From: Numida meleagris
Taxonomy: Eukaryota > Chordata > Aves > Galliformes > Numididae
Assembly (NCBI RefSeq): GCF_002078875.1
Contig: NC_034412.1
Coordinates: 78,606,041-78,670,040, forward strand
Length of the DNA: 64,000 nucleotides
Direction of reading: 5' to 3'
Part shown: positions 1-11,788 of the stretch, in pieces
How positions within the stretch are numbered: position 1 is the first letter of the stretch
How the letters are laid out: the number at the start of each line of letters is the position of its first letter
Translations under genes and position numbers: made by a program
Notes under the pieces: generated by a model
The model's database searches: none
Told to the model about the DNA's origin: nothing
Seen by the model: only the letters and a program-made list of their open reading frames with translations

Positions 1-3000
1 GCATAAAGGAAACACAGTTTTGTTTAGAATATGGTAAATGAATTTTAATAAGAAACCTGTCACAATCTGCAGGTGGGATTTGGCTAACTTTTATGTAATT
101 ATTAGCATTTTAGAATTTGGTTTTGAAATATTTTTACTTCAGTGGTCATGGAACTGTTTAGTTCAAAAATTACAGTATCTTCCCATAACGTGCTATCTCA
201 ACACAGCACAACAGAAATGTTTAGGTTTCATCCTGACTTGTTAAAAAAAAAAAAAATGTTCCTGGGAATTTCCTGGAATCTCCCTTGCATACAAGTATAT
301 CATATCATAATGATATGCAAAAGAAAAGCAAAAACTCACAGTTCATGTGTGGGCAGACACTAATGCAAATTTGTTATTTGATAAATTCCTGAATACTTTC
401 AGATGTCTTTACTGGTATTTCTGAATTTAGTTACAGTTTCTGGAATGCTTCTTAATATGCATCTCAACATATTCTATGATACTAATGTCAAGAGTAGATG
501 AGAATGTGCTTTCTAAAAGTGTTCACTTTTATAGACAATGACCTGAATCCTTTAGATGATCCCAAACTAAATTGGTGGCAAGTACAAGAACTTAAAAATT
601 GTATATCTATGTCTGGAGTATTACATCCAGAACTTAGAATTTGCTACAAATGACTAATGGGAGAAAAAGGCTGGAGTTAGTAAGAGAAACCTGAATTCTC
701 TCATGGCTTCCTGACTTCTGCAGGCTCTCTTTTCAGCTCATTTACAGATAGCTCCCTTTCTAGTGTCAGTAAAACTGTATTTGCTACCTAGAACAATTTC
801 TTCCTGATCCTGTACTCTCCCTGTGTATTTTTTCTTCACAAGAAGCAAATGTGATTTTATTTAACTACTCCATTTTTGTACTCATTTGCAAATAAAATCT
901 GAGGCTATTTGAAAATATATTTTCATCCTGGCAAAATTTTGAAGGAATAATCTGTCATTTCCAATCATTAAGTCATTTTAACTATTCGTTTCAGTTCACT
1001 TTGAAGTTTTTAGAATCCTCAAGTCTTTTCTGCTCTTCGAATCTCTCAAAAATTATTGCAGCCATGAAGACTAGTTTTACAAAAATGTTAAAAGAAATGA
1101 GATGAATGTCTTCAACTAAGCAAAATGTTTTACCATTTGATTTTATGAGCATCATCAGCACCAATGACTGAACTATGTAGCTGAGGGCTTGAAAGGGCAG
1201 GATATCCTGTATATCTAGACAAGATTGGCTGAAGCTCATGTGCAGCTGTGCCCTGAGTCAGTAAAGACAAGCTTTTTTTTCTCCCATTCTTGAGATTCAG
1301 TCATATATTGATCAGTGGAGTCCCAGAATATAGTGTAAAAAACATGAGTTTTGATCTCTGTAGAAATTGACTTGTGTACTTCATGAAGAATAGTTATCAG
1401 TCTATATATTCTAATAAAAAAGGAAAGAAAAAGTTAAGTGGGTTTTAAACTGTCTAGACCCTCTCAACTGTATCAGTTGGAAAAAAATCAGAAAACCTAG
1501 ATGTTAAAATATGAAAGAATTTTCACTTAAAAAGTAACCTCAGAAACAAGGAATGCAGAAGGATGGAAACCTTGCCATAATATTGTCAAATGTACGAAGT
1601 TGGTTTGATGGACAGAAGAAGTGAAGAACTTTCAACAATTCTGTCTTTTTTGCTACCTTGTTTTCTTTTCTTCAACTACATCTTTTATCAAAACAAACAA
1701 GCTGTGAATGAATTACTTTTATTTTTTTACTAGGCTGTAAGCTGTCTTGAGCTCAAGAAGATTTTGTAAATGCCAACAAGGTTTTCCTAACTGAAGAGTC
1801 TGACAAATGCACACAGTGAGAGACTGGGTCCCTCAACCACTGTTAGCTGTCAAAAAAGAACAAAACGTTCCCAAATAGAAACTGCTTGGACTGAGCGGAT
1901 GGCTGCAGTAACAGCAGCCAGGAAACAAAGAACTCTGTTCCAATAATCAGAAGTGACCATGTAACAAGAGAAACAGAATTGTGCATAAACTCAGAGGGTA
2001 CTTTGAGATTATGTCAACAGTTGGCTAATTTATTACATACTTTTTTTTTTCAGTATCAATGTGACTGTAGAAGTAGCTATATTAAATAATTCTCCACATA
2101 AACTTTCTAGTATGTGGTTTTGTTTTGTATTAAATATATCTCTAGTTCTTGATGAATTTGAAAATAAATTTATTAACGTATGTTCTTTACTGAATTATTT
2201 GGATGTTAATGACATAATTCAAATCTGATTTACCAGCTTCCTAGAACTGCATAGCAGCCACGAGGGTTTTCTTTTAATGATAATCATTTTATTCAGTGTA
2301 CAATTTGTTAATAACTACTTCTTTTTAAAGTCAGTAACAGTAATTACAGTTGATCTTAAATTATATTTTTAATATTTTTCAGTGTGCTGAAAGTAGTGAA
2401 CTATAGCTGTATCTTACTTGTTTTAGCCCATCAACTGTAAGAAGTATTTCAAAATAAATCATTAAGTACATTAAGAAAAAAACCCGGTCGCTCATATAAA
2501 TGACTTTATGAGATTTTGTCAGTCTAAACTTGTATACTTCATGAAAACTTAAAAAATAGGTGAGAAACTCAGGGCTGGTAATATTAAAATGTAAAATCCA
2601 AGTCCTAATTCTTACCTTGGCCATATTTTATTTTTAACTCTGTTTATTCTGAGAAGAAACCAAACCAACATATAATGTACATTAACTAAAGAATTATGTG
2701 AAAAAAAAGAATTTATTTAGGAATTTATTTCAAAAAAAATCCCACTTTCTTCAGTTAAGCATATTCTATGTGCACACATATAAAGAGATTTTGCTACTAT
2801 CTGCATACAGTTAAACTTAGCATCTGTTAAACTGTCTCAGTGGTCTGTAGTATCCTTACATATTCTGAAGGACATTTGTAACATCTGAAGTGACAGCAGA
2901 AGGTTATTCTGGGTGAAGGGAAAGCATCTACTTCTATCTTTATGAGGAACTAATAATTAATAACATACTGCATCATTTGGTGTTGTCTTCCTAACACTCT

Positions 3001-6000
3001 TAGTCAGAACTAAATAGAGGAAAGCTGCTTACAGATGACTGGGAAGACTAGTGATGTTCCTTTTGATCTGGAAGCAAGAAGAACTTAGCTATGCCTTACC
3101 ATTAGCTTCTACTAAATTTGTGGCCTTAATCAGTTAGTTTTCATATAACTGAAATCCCCAAATGAACTCCACGATTCTGGTTCTGAAAAAGTGCCGTATT
3201 ATCAGCATTGTTTAGATGCCATGAATTGCCACTTTCTCCAAAACAGAAGAAGGAAGGAATGTAGAAAGGCAGGAAATAAGGAAAAAAGAAAAAGCAGCTA
3301 TGTAGGCTGCACATAATTAAACTAACGAAACATTAACACATAAATCCACTGAATTTAACGGTAGCTAAAAGTAGTGAATTTGAACATAAATTAGTCTGTA
3401 TTTCCATAAACAGTAGCAATAGTATGAAAATAGTTGAAAGTCTTTCCAAGAAGCAGATGTGCATCTTGTTTTTGAGGTAATTTTCTCAACTTTGAAGAAA
3501 TACAAAAGAAATATGCTGGGGAAAGCAGCTTGCAGTGGAATGGGAGAAATATGAGGAAAAGTTACGAGACAGGGAGAGCAGGTATGAAAATGGTATAGCA
3601 CTTATAAAGGGGGGTCAGAATGCTGTGCACATCTGAGCATCACATGTCCTGTAGATGTCAGTACTTGTCACAGACTGTACTATCTGTATTATCCTTAGGG
3701 TAAACTCAATGCAATCCACACAAACAATTGTTAGTGTACATCTCCGTCACCACGCATTACTAAGAGGCAAACTGTACTCCCAGATGATCTTAGCCATCAT
3801 TCTTTGAAGTCAAGAGTATTACCAGCTTTTCCCAGGGCAAAATTTTGCTCTTGCAAGTTTAAACACCTTTATAAGTCATATTAGTTGAGGGAGGAGGGAG
3901 AGAGAGAGAGCAACAACCACAGTCTGTGCATTTGTACTCTGGTTCTGAGTTTCAGAGGTAGTTGTAATGAACTGCTTGAAGCAAACATTACAGGTTGTTT
4001 TTCTGCTGAAAGAAGTCAAATGAAATGACCTTCTTTTCATCTCCTATTCTTTTCAGCTTTTGAAATTGCTTCTTTTTGAAGAGACAATCCATTCATCAGT
4101 CATATCAGTATGAAAGTCCTATATTTATCTAATAAAAATTCCAGTAATTTGCTTTAAGGTGGACTATGCAGACTAAAGTCACTATTCTATTGTTGTTCCT
4201 GTTGCTGTTGAATAAATTAGTGAACACTTTAAAGAGTGAAAAACTTAAAAATAATAGCATAAGAACTGGACTGTGAGTGAAAAGTGATTCCTATAGCCTA
4301 TAGGGATGAGGGGAAAAAATATTTCAAGCTGTACAGTTTTTCCTCATCTTTGAGGACTGATCTTTACCAGTCTGACTCTAATTTATATCAAGTGTTTATG
4401 ATCTCAAGAGCAGGTAATAGCAGATCATGAAATGGAATTGCTAGGCTGATGAAATCCAGAGCTAGCAGAAAGAAAATCTGATGGGAATTGCCAGTGCAAG
4501 GTTATTATATAAAGCTTTCTATAGCCATTGGAGTCATATTTACATGTGAGCCTATAAGAGAACGTGCATACATTCTATCAATATGGGAGCTGATAAAGGC
4601 CATCTTATTTATATATTTATATAATCAAAATACCTAAAAAAAATTCTTTGCATCTTCATCAAACCAAGACATTTGAAAAACACTTACAATCTTCTTTCCA
4701 AAGGAGACAGAGATATAACAATAGTAAAAAAAAAGGGGGGGGGGGGGGGGGCCTCAATTAGGATGTTATAAATCCAGTTTGAGCTTATTAGTCTTATTTA
4801 GACCACTGTCATGATTTCAGTGTTCTGTATCCTTCACAGATATCCTAGCCATCGGTCTAAAAATTCTTGGGTTCCCTTCCGCTCTTTAACAAAAAATTGT
4901 CCTCATGTTCTAGGAGCCTCTCTTCTGTATCTTCACAACTGGAATGGTTTGTTAGTTTCAGAAACTATGACAAGTTAAAATGTTTGAAAAGAAACCTAAT
5001 TCCCATCAGTTTACATAATATATGAGACAAAACACATTCCTTATCCTGAACTGTTTACAACGGGAATGACAAAGGATAAAAAGGAAAGAGAGATGAGAAA
5101 ACAGGAAGACAACTTGCTAAAGCCCATGGAAAATAAGCAGTACTATCAGGATAAGAAATCATGCATTTTTGCAGAATAATTTGTTTCTGACTGCCTTCTG
5201 TCTACTGAAAAGCGGATCTGTTGTTTCTTCCTTTGTTTTTGTGTTTAATGGATACCTGCTCTCAGTTTTTTAATTAATAGTTCATTAAAGTGTAAGAATC
5301 CAGATGTACCTCAGACACACAAATGTTACAAAAACTGTAAAAAAGCATGAAATATATGTTATGGCAGTTGAATATTGTCCACTTGTTTTTCTAAAATCTT
5401 TGAGATGTTTGAGAGCTCAGATTCACATAAAAAATTACAGTAAATCTGTGTAGAGCTGAGTCCTGGTGTGACAGGTGTTTGCCGTTAAATAATAATGAGT
5501 AAATGTGTGACACAGATAATTGCAATGATAATCTCTTGCTAAATGTAAGAGAATGAAGCAGTTTACTACCTTTGAAGTATAAAGTTGAAAAGGAAAAACA
5601 TGAAAATCTTAGAAAGATGGAAATAGGCAAGACAGCTTATTACTTTCCTCTTAGTGTTTCGATGCTGACACTGATCAATGAATTATTATTTTTGTTGATT
5701 TGTTGTTGAGATGAACTGATAGTTGCAATCCAGATCACAGGACATCTTTATCACTTTTACCATTTCTTTTAGTGGCAGTAACTACTTCCTTTGTTTACAT
5801 CCTTGGAAGCACTGTCTAGGATTTGCAGAATTTGCTGACATGCATGTCTACCTCCAGATCATGCCTGTTCATAAGAGACAGAGATAACAAGATGGATTTG
5901 TGGTTTGTAAGACTAACAGTCCCTGATATGTGTTAAAGTTTTCCCATGAGAGGAGCAGGTAAAAACCCAAGAAAATGTGAACTAAAGGGGTGATATTACT

Positions 6001-6139
6001 TTTAACTGTTTCTGGAAACCTCTTTAAATTAATATGAGAATCCACAAAATAAACATAAAAAACACTCATTATACAAAATATTTGTAGATTACAGGTTTGT
6101 TGGTACTAAAAAAACAATTGTAAATGGATGAGACATACA
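1..6139. other. Unique AT-rich non-coding DNA
   Basis: About 6 kb with no recognised gene or dispersed repeat. Open frames are under about 90 codons and look like chance frames in AT-rich DNA: no domain, no compositional bias and no paired splice signals that I could support. It contains a short GA-rich run near 3893-3910 and the A9/G17 homopolymer listed separately. Confidence 0.7.
4726..4751. repeat. Homopolymer A9 followed by G17
   Basis: Nine A residues (4726-4734) run directly into seventeen G residues (4735-4751). Such a long G run is rare in vertebrate DNA. It is prone to polymerase slippage, so its exact length may be unreliable in the assembly. The G run could form intermolecular quadruplex structures, but this is inference. 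Confidence 0.95.
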
Positions 6140-6144
6140 AACCT
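6140..6144. repeat. Target-site duplication, left (AACCT)
   Basis: AACCT directly precedes the TGTCATGG start of the LTR. The same five bases follow the LTR at 6666-6670. A 5-bp duplication is typical of ERVL-type integration. Confidence 0.85.
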
Positions 6145-6665
6145 TGTCATGGTTTTATGATTTTCGGTTATTGGTACTCCACATCATAACATCATGTAGT
6201 GAATGTACCTGGTTCTCAGAAGAGAAGGACTACTACATTCCCCATGGCACTTTGCTCCTCTGTTACCATTTTCCAGCCGGAGGGAAAACATAAAAGCTCG
6301 CAGTATAAAAACTTGCAGATCACGAGACCTCATCCCTTTTTCTGCCGTCTCTCGTCTTGGCAGCACCTCACTCTCCAGCCGTCTTATCGTCGGTAGTAGA
6401 GTAAGGCCTACCTTGATTTTGGGACATTCTCTCTCTCTGTATTGGATTTATCAGCTTAAATTGTAATTATATTGTATTATAGTGTGTTGTTTTGCATTCC
6501 GATATCTTATTTAGTAAATTAGTTTGTTTCTCCTCAGATTGTTGCTGCTGTTCTTTGCTCTCAGGGCCATCTCCCTACCCTTTCCCCTTTTCCCGGGACG
6601 TGGGCCCGTGGATCCCCTGGCCCCTTTGTCACAGAATCAGGCCTAACGCCCATAAACCATTGACA
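6145..6665 (+). mobile_element. Solo LTR, ERVL-like, 521 bp
   Basis: The element begins TGTCATGG, ends CATTGACA, and is flanked by identical 5-bp AACCT duplications, so both ends are certain. Its reverse complement matches the element at 22396-22967 along its whole length, including a shared start, a shared CCCGGGA block near the 3' end and a shared CTCAGATTGTTGCTGCTG-like stretch near 6535. Sense is taken as plus because TATAAAA lies at 6304-6310, about 160 bp from the 5' end, as expected for the end of U3. Compared with the 22-kb copy it lacks about 50 bp just after the first 50 bp. No gag/pol/env lies beside it, so it is a solo LTR left by recombination between two LTRs. Several open frames of 60-87 codons cross it but are not genes. 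The ERVL assignment comes from the 5-bp duplication and is an inference. Confidence 0.85.
6304..6310 (+). promoter_or_regulatory. Putative LTR TATA box
   Basis: TATAAAA lies within the LTR at 6145-6665. The sister LTR has GATAAAA at the matching place (minus strand, 22767-22773). It would mark the U3 promoter. There is no evidence that it is active. Confidence 0.5.
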
Positions 6666-6670
6666 AACCT
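6666..6670. repeat. Target-site duplication, right (AACCT)
   Basis: Direct copy of 6140-6144, immediately after the LTR terminal CA. Confidence 0.85.
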
Positions 6671-6857
6671 CAAGAATTTTTTTTTTATGCCCTTACACAA
6701 ACATTCAAATATGTACAGGTGCCTATTACTTTACTATTTTCTGAGTTAATCACTCAAAATTCAGTGTATAAAAAACTACAAAGCTTAGAAGAAGTTTTGC
6801 TGTAGATAGCAGTAGTAAGTTTCTGCCTTATATTTTTACCCTGCATATTTGTTCTAC

Positions 6858-7500
6858 CATATTTTCAAGAATTGTTCTCTCATCTCCTATCTCTCACCAA
6901 GTTCAGTTTCATCTGTGTCTTTGTTTTCCTAGTCCCATGTCTATATGTACAAATGTTATCCCTGCATTCCTCCCAGGCCACACATCCCTGCTTTTACTGC
7001 CTAGGCATTTCCTTATCCCTCAGTTTAAACAGCAGGTCTTTGTTCAATCATGCTGGGTTCCTGCCTCTTCCACTTCATTTCTTATGCAAGGAAATGGAGA
7101 TCTGTTGTGATCTCAGAAGGGTGTTTTTAAAGAGATGCCAGCTCTGTTCTGTTCTTGTGTCCCTAAGAACAGTACCCACCCAATAATTCCTTCAACAGCT
7201 GGAATTTTGCTCTTCTGAAGTTCAGGGTGCTGATTCTGCTCCTTGTCAGGCCCTTATTTCTCAAGAACTCAACCAGGACATGGTCACTACAGCCCAAACT
7301 GCCTCCAATTTTAACCTCTTTAATGATCTCCTCTGTGGTGGTGAGCACCAGGTCTAGCAACACTTCAACTCTGTTTTTCTAGGAAGTTAACTTCAGTGCA
7401 CTCTGGGAGCCTCCTGGGTTGACTGCAGCCTGTTGAGTTTCTTCCCCCAGTAGACATCCAGGTGGTTGAAATCACCATCAGGATGAGAGCTTGTAAGTGT
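6858..7500 (-). pseudogene. CR1 ORF2 fragment: end of endonuclease domain and linker
   Basis: Read on the minus strand from 7500 downwards, this is CR1 ORF2 from the second half of the APE-type endonuclease into the linker before reverse transcriptase. The GDFN motif is encoded at 7476-7465. A run LLDLVL leads to GCSDH, with the catalytic SDH triplet at 7288-7280. After it come STLNFRRAKF and then a basic linker with frame breaks (RNPA, LNKDLL and WEECRD blocks down to about 6900). The longest clean frame is 66 codons (7163-7363). Several stop codons and frame shifts show it is dead. It is unusual because most CR1 copies are 5'-truncated and keep only the 3' end, while this one keeps an internal region and has neither the RT domain nor the 3' tail. 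It lies about 150 bp from a plus-strand CR1, and is probably older because it is more decayed. Boundaries are approximate. Confidence 0.8.
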
Positions 7501-7659
7501 GATGCTTTTTGTAGCTGAAGCAAGTATGGTGAGACAAAACCCTCATCTTCAGATTTAAATGTATTTTGCTACTTCAAAACCACACATAAAAAATCCATTA
7601 AAATAAATATATTACTAATAAAAAAAATATCCTTCTACAGCACTGATTTCAAAGACTGG

Positions 7660-8385
7660 ATCATTACAGGCTTGGAGCAGAGTGGCTGGAAGGTTGCGTG
7701 GAGGAAACGGACCTGGGGGTATTGGTCAATGCTCAGCTGAGCATGAGCCAGCAGTGTGCCCAGGTGGCCAAGAAGGCCAATGGCATCCTGGCTTGTATCA
7801 GAAACAGTGTTGCCAGTTGGAGTAGGGAAGTCATTGTCCCTCTGTACTCAGCCCTGGTGAGGCCCCACCTCAAGTACTGTGTCCAGTTCTGGGCCCCTCA
7901 CTGCAAGAAAGACATTGAGGCCCTGGAGCGTGTTCCGAGGAGGGCGATAAAGCTGGTGAGGGGTCTGGAGCACAGGCCTTATGAGGTGTGGCTGAGGAAG
8001 CTGGGATTCTTCAGTCTGGAGAAGAGGAGGCTCAGGAGGGACCTTATCGCTCTCTATAACTACCTGAAGGGAGGTTGTAGTGAGCTGGGGGTCGGCCCCA
8101 TCTCTCTTATAACTAGTGACAGGACGAGGGGGAATGGCCTCAAGTTGTGCCAGGGGAGATTTAGGCTGGACATTAAGAAACACTACTTTTCTGAGAGAGT
8201 GGTCTGGCTCTGGAATGGGCTGCCCAGGGAGGTGGTTGAGTCACCGTCCCTGGAGGTGTTCAAGAAACGTTTAGATACAGTGTTGAGAGGCATGGTTTAT
8301 TGGGGTTATTGGTGGTAGGTGTATGGTTGGACTGGATGATCTTGTAGGTCTTTTCCAACCTACCTAATTCTATGATTCTATGATT
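7660..8385 (+). mobile_element. CR1 retrotransposon, 3' half, well preserved
   Basis: A 5'-truncated CR1 copy covers the last part of ORF2 and the short 3' UTR. It ends in the diagnostic tail: GGACTGGATGATCTT, then TTCCAACC, then two octamer copies (TTCTATGATTCTATGATT) at about 8368-8385. The coding part stays open for about 200 codons, which suggests a relatively young insertion. I saw no clear target-site duplication, as is usual for CR1. The 5' boundary is approximate. Confidence 0.95.
7698..8318 (+). pseudogene. CR1 ORF2 C-terminal part (206 codons open)
   Basis: This is the carboxy end of the CR1 ORF2 polyprotein, downstream of the RT palm: thumb and C-terminal region, with no RT active site and no endonuclease. 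Visible blocks in order are [21 protein letters not shown] (residues 6-26), [13 protein letters not shown] (about 53-65), [54 protein letters not shown] and a terminal LEVFKKRLD. The reading frame has no stop or frameshift until the natural end just before the 3' UTR. The Met at 7698 is only the first ATG inside the truncated frame and not a native start. Full ORF2 is much longer (roughly 900-1000 residues in complete elements), so this fragment cannot support retrotransposition. The same blocks occur in the CR1 copies at 58.3-60.5 kb. Confidence 0.9.
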
Positions 8386-11300
8386 AGATTAGAATTCCCT
8401 TGTTTGGTTTTTTGTTTTTAATATCAGGCCAATAAAGGGAGAATAATGAAGAGTATTGAGCTCCAATTATTTTCATTTCTCCTTTTAAATCTCTTTAGTA
8501 ATGCTAACAGATTTAAAATTCTAGATATTTATACCCTGTTTAATAAGATAACTCTAGAATAGATTTAGGCCTATGTCCAAAATAATTTTTTTTAAATCTG
8601 GTTCCCAACAAATCCAGTGAAATTTATTCATCTGGGCTTAATAGGATGTGAATCTATGCATGAGTTGCTGGAAGGAGAGAAATGTGAGCTCCTGACTTCT
8701 TGAAGTTTGCAATATAAAGTGAATTAAAGAACTGTTGTAGCAAGTACAGTAATTCGTTTTGTATCACTGACTTATTGTACAACATTTACTTCCAACTCTA
8801 CTTTATCATCACTAGTTTAATATAAAAATAGCTATTTTCCCTAGGTCCAAGTGTTCATTGCAGGGTAGGAGACCTTTAAAAAAAAATACCTATGTTTGGA
8901 ACCTGAATTAATTTTTAACATACAAAATCTGACTTAAAAATATTATTGTTTTTGGATTTGTAATATTAAAGATTGAAAAAATATATTGTCTAGAGACAAA
9001 ATTAGAGTTTTCTTCAATTATCTTTTAAAAATCTATGTATATATTTTTTCAAGTAGAAAGTGCGTTTTGCATTAAAGAAATTCAAAATAAATGGAACTTT
9101 TCAGCTATGTAACTCTGAAGTGTTTAAGAAAATGATGAGTCTTGTTTGTCTTAGATATTTACTTAGGTAGTGGTAATTATGTTAATGTAGATTTAAGGAT
9201 ATTTAAAATGAATTTTTGAAGGTATAACCTATAAGTCTGAGAGATACATAAAGATGATTCACTGAAACTTTTGACATGGAAGAAGATGTTTAAAATATTT
9301 TATATTAGAAGTTATGAAGCTCAGAATGAATGTCTCTACTAGGAAAAGAGGCCTAAAAGTTTTTGGGAGGGAACGTACATTAGACATGTCAATTTTATTG
9401 GCAGTGATGGTTTTGACAGGTTCATGACAAGATGGAGAAATAATTTTTATTAGCAACAGAGTATTGAAAGATTCATGATAAGAAATAGGAAACCAGTTTC
9501 ATTGGGTGTTACTAGCATTAGATATTTGCAATTCAAGAATCCCTTTGAGAAATACTGAATTTTAGAAATTCATGCTAGGTTTTCATTTAATTAACAAAAA
9601 ATATCACTTAACAACAGTGCCAATACAACCACTGCTGAATCTTAACGTTATCTTTTCAGTCTCATTTTCTGTACTTTCAGGAATTGTTTTCCTGTAATTC
9701 TTGCCTTAACTTCTCTGTTTCAGAGCTGCTAATATTTATGTTCATTGGAGAAATGTTCACTGAGTCTAAGAATAATATAGGCACAATAACCTGAAGGTGA
9801 AAAAACTTTCTAAACCACAGTTCTTACGTTTTTCTACGTCATTTTCTCAAGGCAGCATTGTGTGCATGAATGTAATTGTACAAACATTGTGAATCAAATG
9901 TGTTTTCTTGTGTCAGTACCAAATAACTGCACTGAATCATCTATTAATCTCTGCAGTAACTATTTGTAAAAACTTTTGCATACCAACGACTAGAATTCCC
10001 TCAAAAATTGATGAGTTTCCTATTATTTTTTTTTCAGTGAGGAAAAGTGGGGTCAAGTGTGAAGTAAAGAATGTGTCTAAGGAAACTTGAACATATGACA
10101 GTATCAGTGTTTTAAAATTGTGCAACATAAATTTCAGTAGAGAGGAAAAAATTATTGTATGAAGAGTTTATGTTCTGCTTCCAAATCACTGTATTATATA
10201 ATACAGTAACATCCTTTCCACTTCCTCCCCCACCCCTGACCTCAGCTCCCTTTCCTGCTTTGAATATCTAGTGAAGTTCGATGGATAATTCTGTGCATAT
10301 TTCGTAGGTTTCAGACTCCTCTGACTGAGGGAGAAAATTAATTGCCTGGATTCTTCCACAAAGAAGACATGTAATATTTCTATAAAGGGCTAACATTTTA
10401 AAAACAAAACAAACAACTCTCTGCAGAACAAAACACTGACAGTTAGAACACTATATTTAGGTTATTTGTCAGCCTTCAAAACTTTTAAAATAGGCACTTG
10501 AAATGATTAAGACATTATGCCTATGAAATTTAAGAAGTCTTGTTACAAAGATTTTTTTATGGCTGTCTTCTGCATGGTGCTTTATTTTTAAGAAGCTGGT
10601 GATTGGTATATCATATAGTGCAGTTTAATTTAATACAAAATGACACTTAGAGAAAATTTTCTTGTAATACTTTTGATCTGTATAAGAAATTAGCAAGAAC
10701 AACAATAAATAGTGGTGGACATCTGTGATGCCTGAAAACATAACACTAATTGAGATGCTACCTTTTTACTTTGTGGGAATAAAATCTGCACTGTTGAGTA
10801 CCTGGAGGCTATATTTCATGTGTCTAAGTTGTTAACATTATAAAAAGCAAGTAACCCATAAAATAGACCTGATTATTTTAAATAGATAGATAGATAAGAA
10901 TTAGAATTTTTTTTTTCCTGTTTGTTTTTTTCCCACTGAGAAAGCTTTTACTTTACCACTAGTTTGGCTGGTAACAACGAGTGGGAAAGACCCAGCTAGG
11001 TTGCCAGCATTGGTCTTCCAGCTTTTTCAGTGTCAAAAATGCTCAGTCACTGTTCCTTCTGCTATTTGTATGAAATGTTTGTCTTAGTCCATGCTGTTGA
11101 AACCATTCTTCTTTTATAGATAGTAAAGATCAGTGTGCTGATCAGTGTTTTCATTTTTGATGGCAAAATAGTATATAACCAGTAAGATATTCTTATCTCT
11201 TTTGTTATCTTCCATATTTTGACCAGATTTTTGTCACAAACCTAAAAAATAAACAAAAATATTTGGTTTATACATATGGAAACTGAAATATTTTATCTAT

Positions 11301-11404
11301 GAACATTGTTTTCCTGAAGAGTTCATGTAGTGAAGAACTTCATAAGGATGGAACATTACAGACAAGTGCATACTTTTAATAGAAGATACCTTGATTGATT
11401 TACT
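8386..11404. other. Unique AT-rich non-coding DNA
   Basis: No gene or dispersed repeat recognised. Chance frames of 60-65 codons only. A short (GATA)4 run lies at 10881-10896 just downstream of an AT-rich stretch. Confidence 0.65.
10881..10896. repeat. Short GATA microsatellite
   Basis: About four tandem GATA units, on a background of A/T-rich DNA. Confidence 0.8.
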
Positions 11405-11788
11405 GTGTTACAATCAGAAATGGCTTCTATTTTTCCTCCAATTGGAAGTGCATTTAATAACAGAAGATTTAAGCCAACGCAGACATGGTATCAGTTTGAG
11501 CTGACAACAACTATGCCCTGGCCTCTTCAGGACTTGGATCACCATTCTGACCCTCAGCCTATCCACATCTACATGGAAATGCCTGATACCCTGAGCTGGG
11601 ACTGTCCCTGCTGCCTGGTCCTGCCCTGGTCCTGGCTGAGGCAGTGGGACAGGTCTGGCTGCCAGGCCCTGCCCTGGTGTCCCATGGGAAGACCCTGTTC
11701 TCTTGCCCCTCTGCCCCCTGTTGTGCTGCATTGTAGAAGAAGTACTTGTGGTCAAGCAAACAGTCTCATGCACATGAATCATTCTTGA
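11405..11788. other. GC-rich patch, origin unknown
   Basis: The core, about 11500-11740, is clearly GC-rich inside AT-rich DNA. It has repeated CCTGG/CCCTG words (for example CTGCCTGGTCCTGCCCTGG near 11609). A 127-codon frame on plus (11405-11788) and a 122-codon frame on minus (11414-11782) both cross it. Two opposed frames of equal length suggest low stop density from base composition, not a gene. I see no CR1 tail, no clear LTR ends and no protein domain. It could be an old LTR or a diverged gene fragment. Confidence 0.4.

Noticed and set aside
7848..8183. 111-codon minus-strand frame across the young CR1
   Set aside because: Antisense shadow of CR1 ORF2.
6858..8385. Minus EN fragment and plus CR1 as one element with a 5' inversion (twin priming)
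   Set aside because: The two parts differ in decay, about 150 bp of non-CR1 DNA separates them, and the RT region between is missing; independent insertions are simpler.
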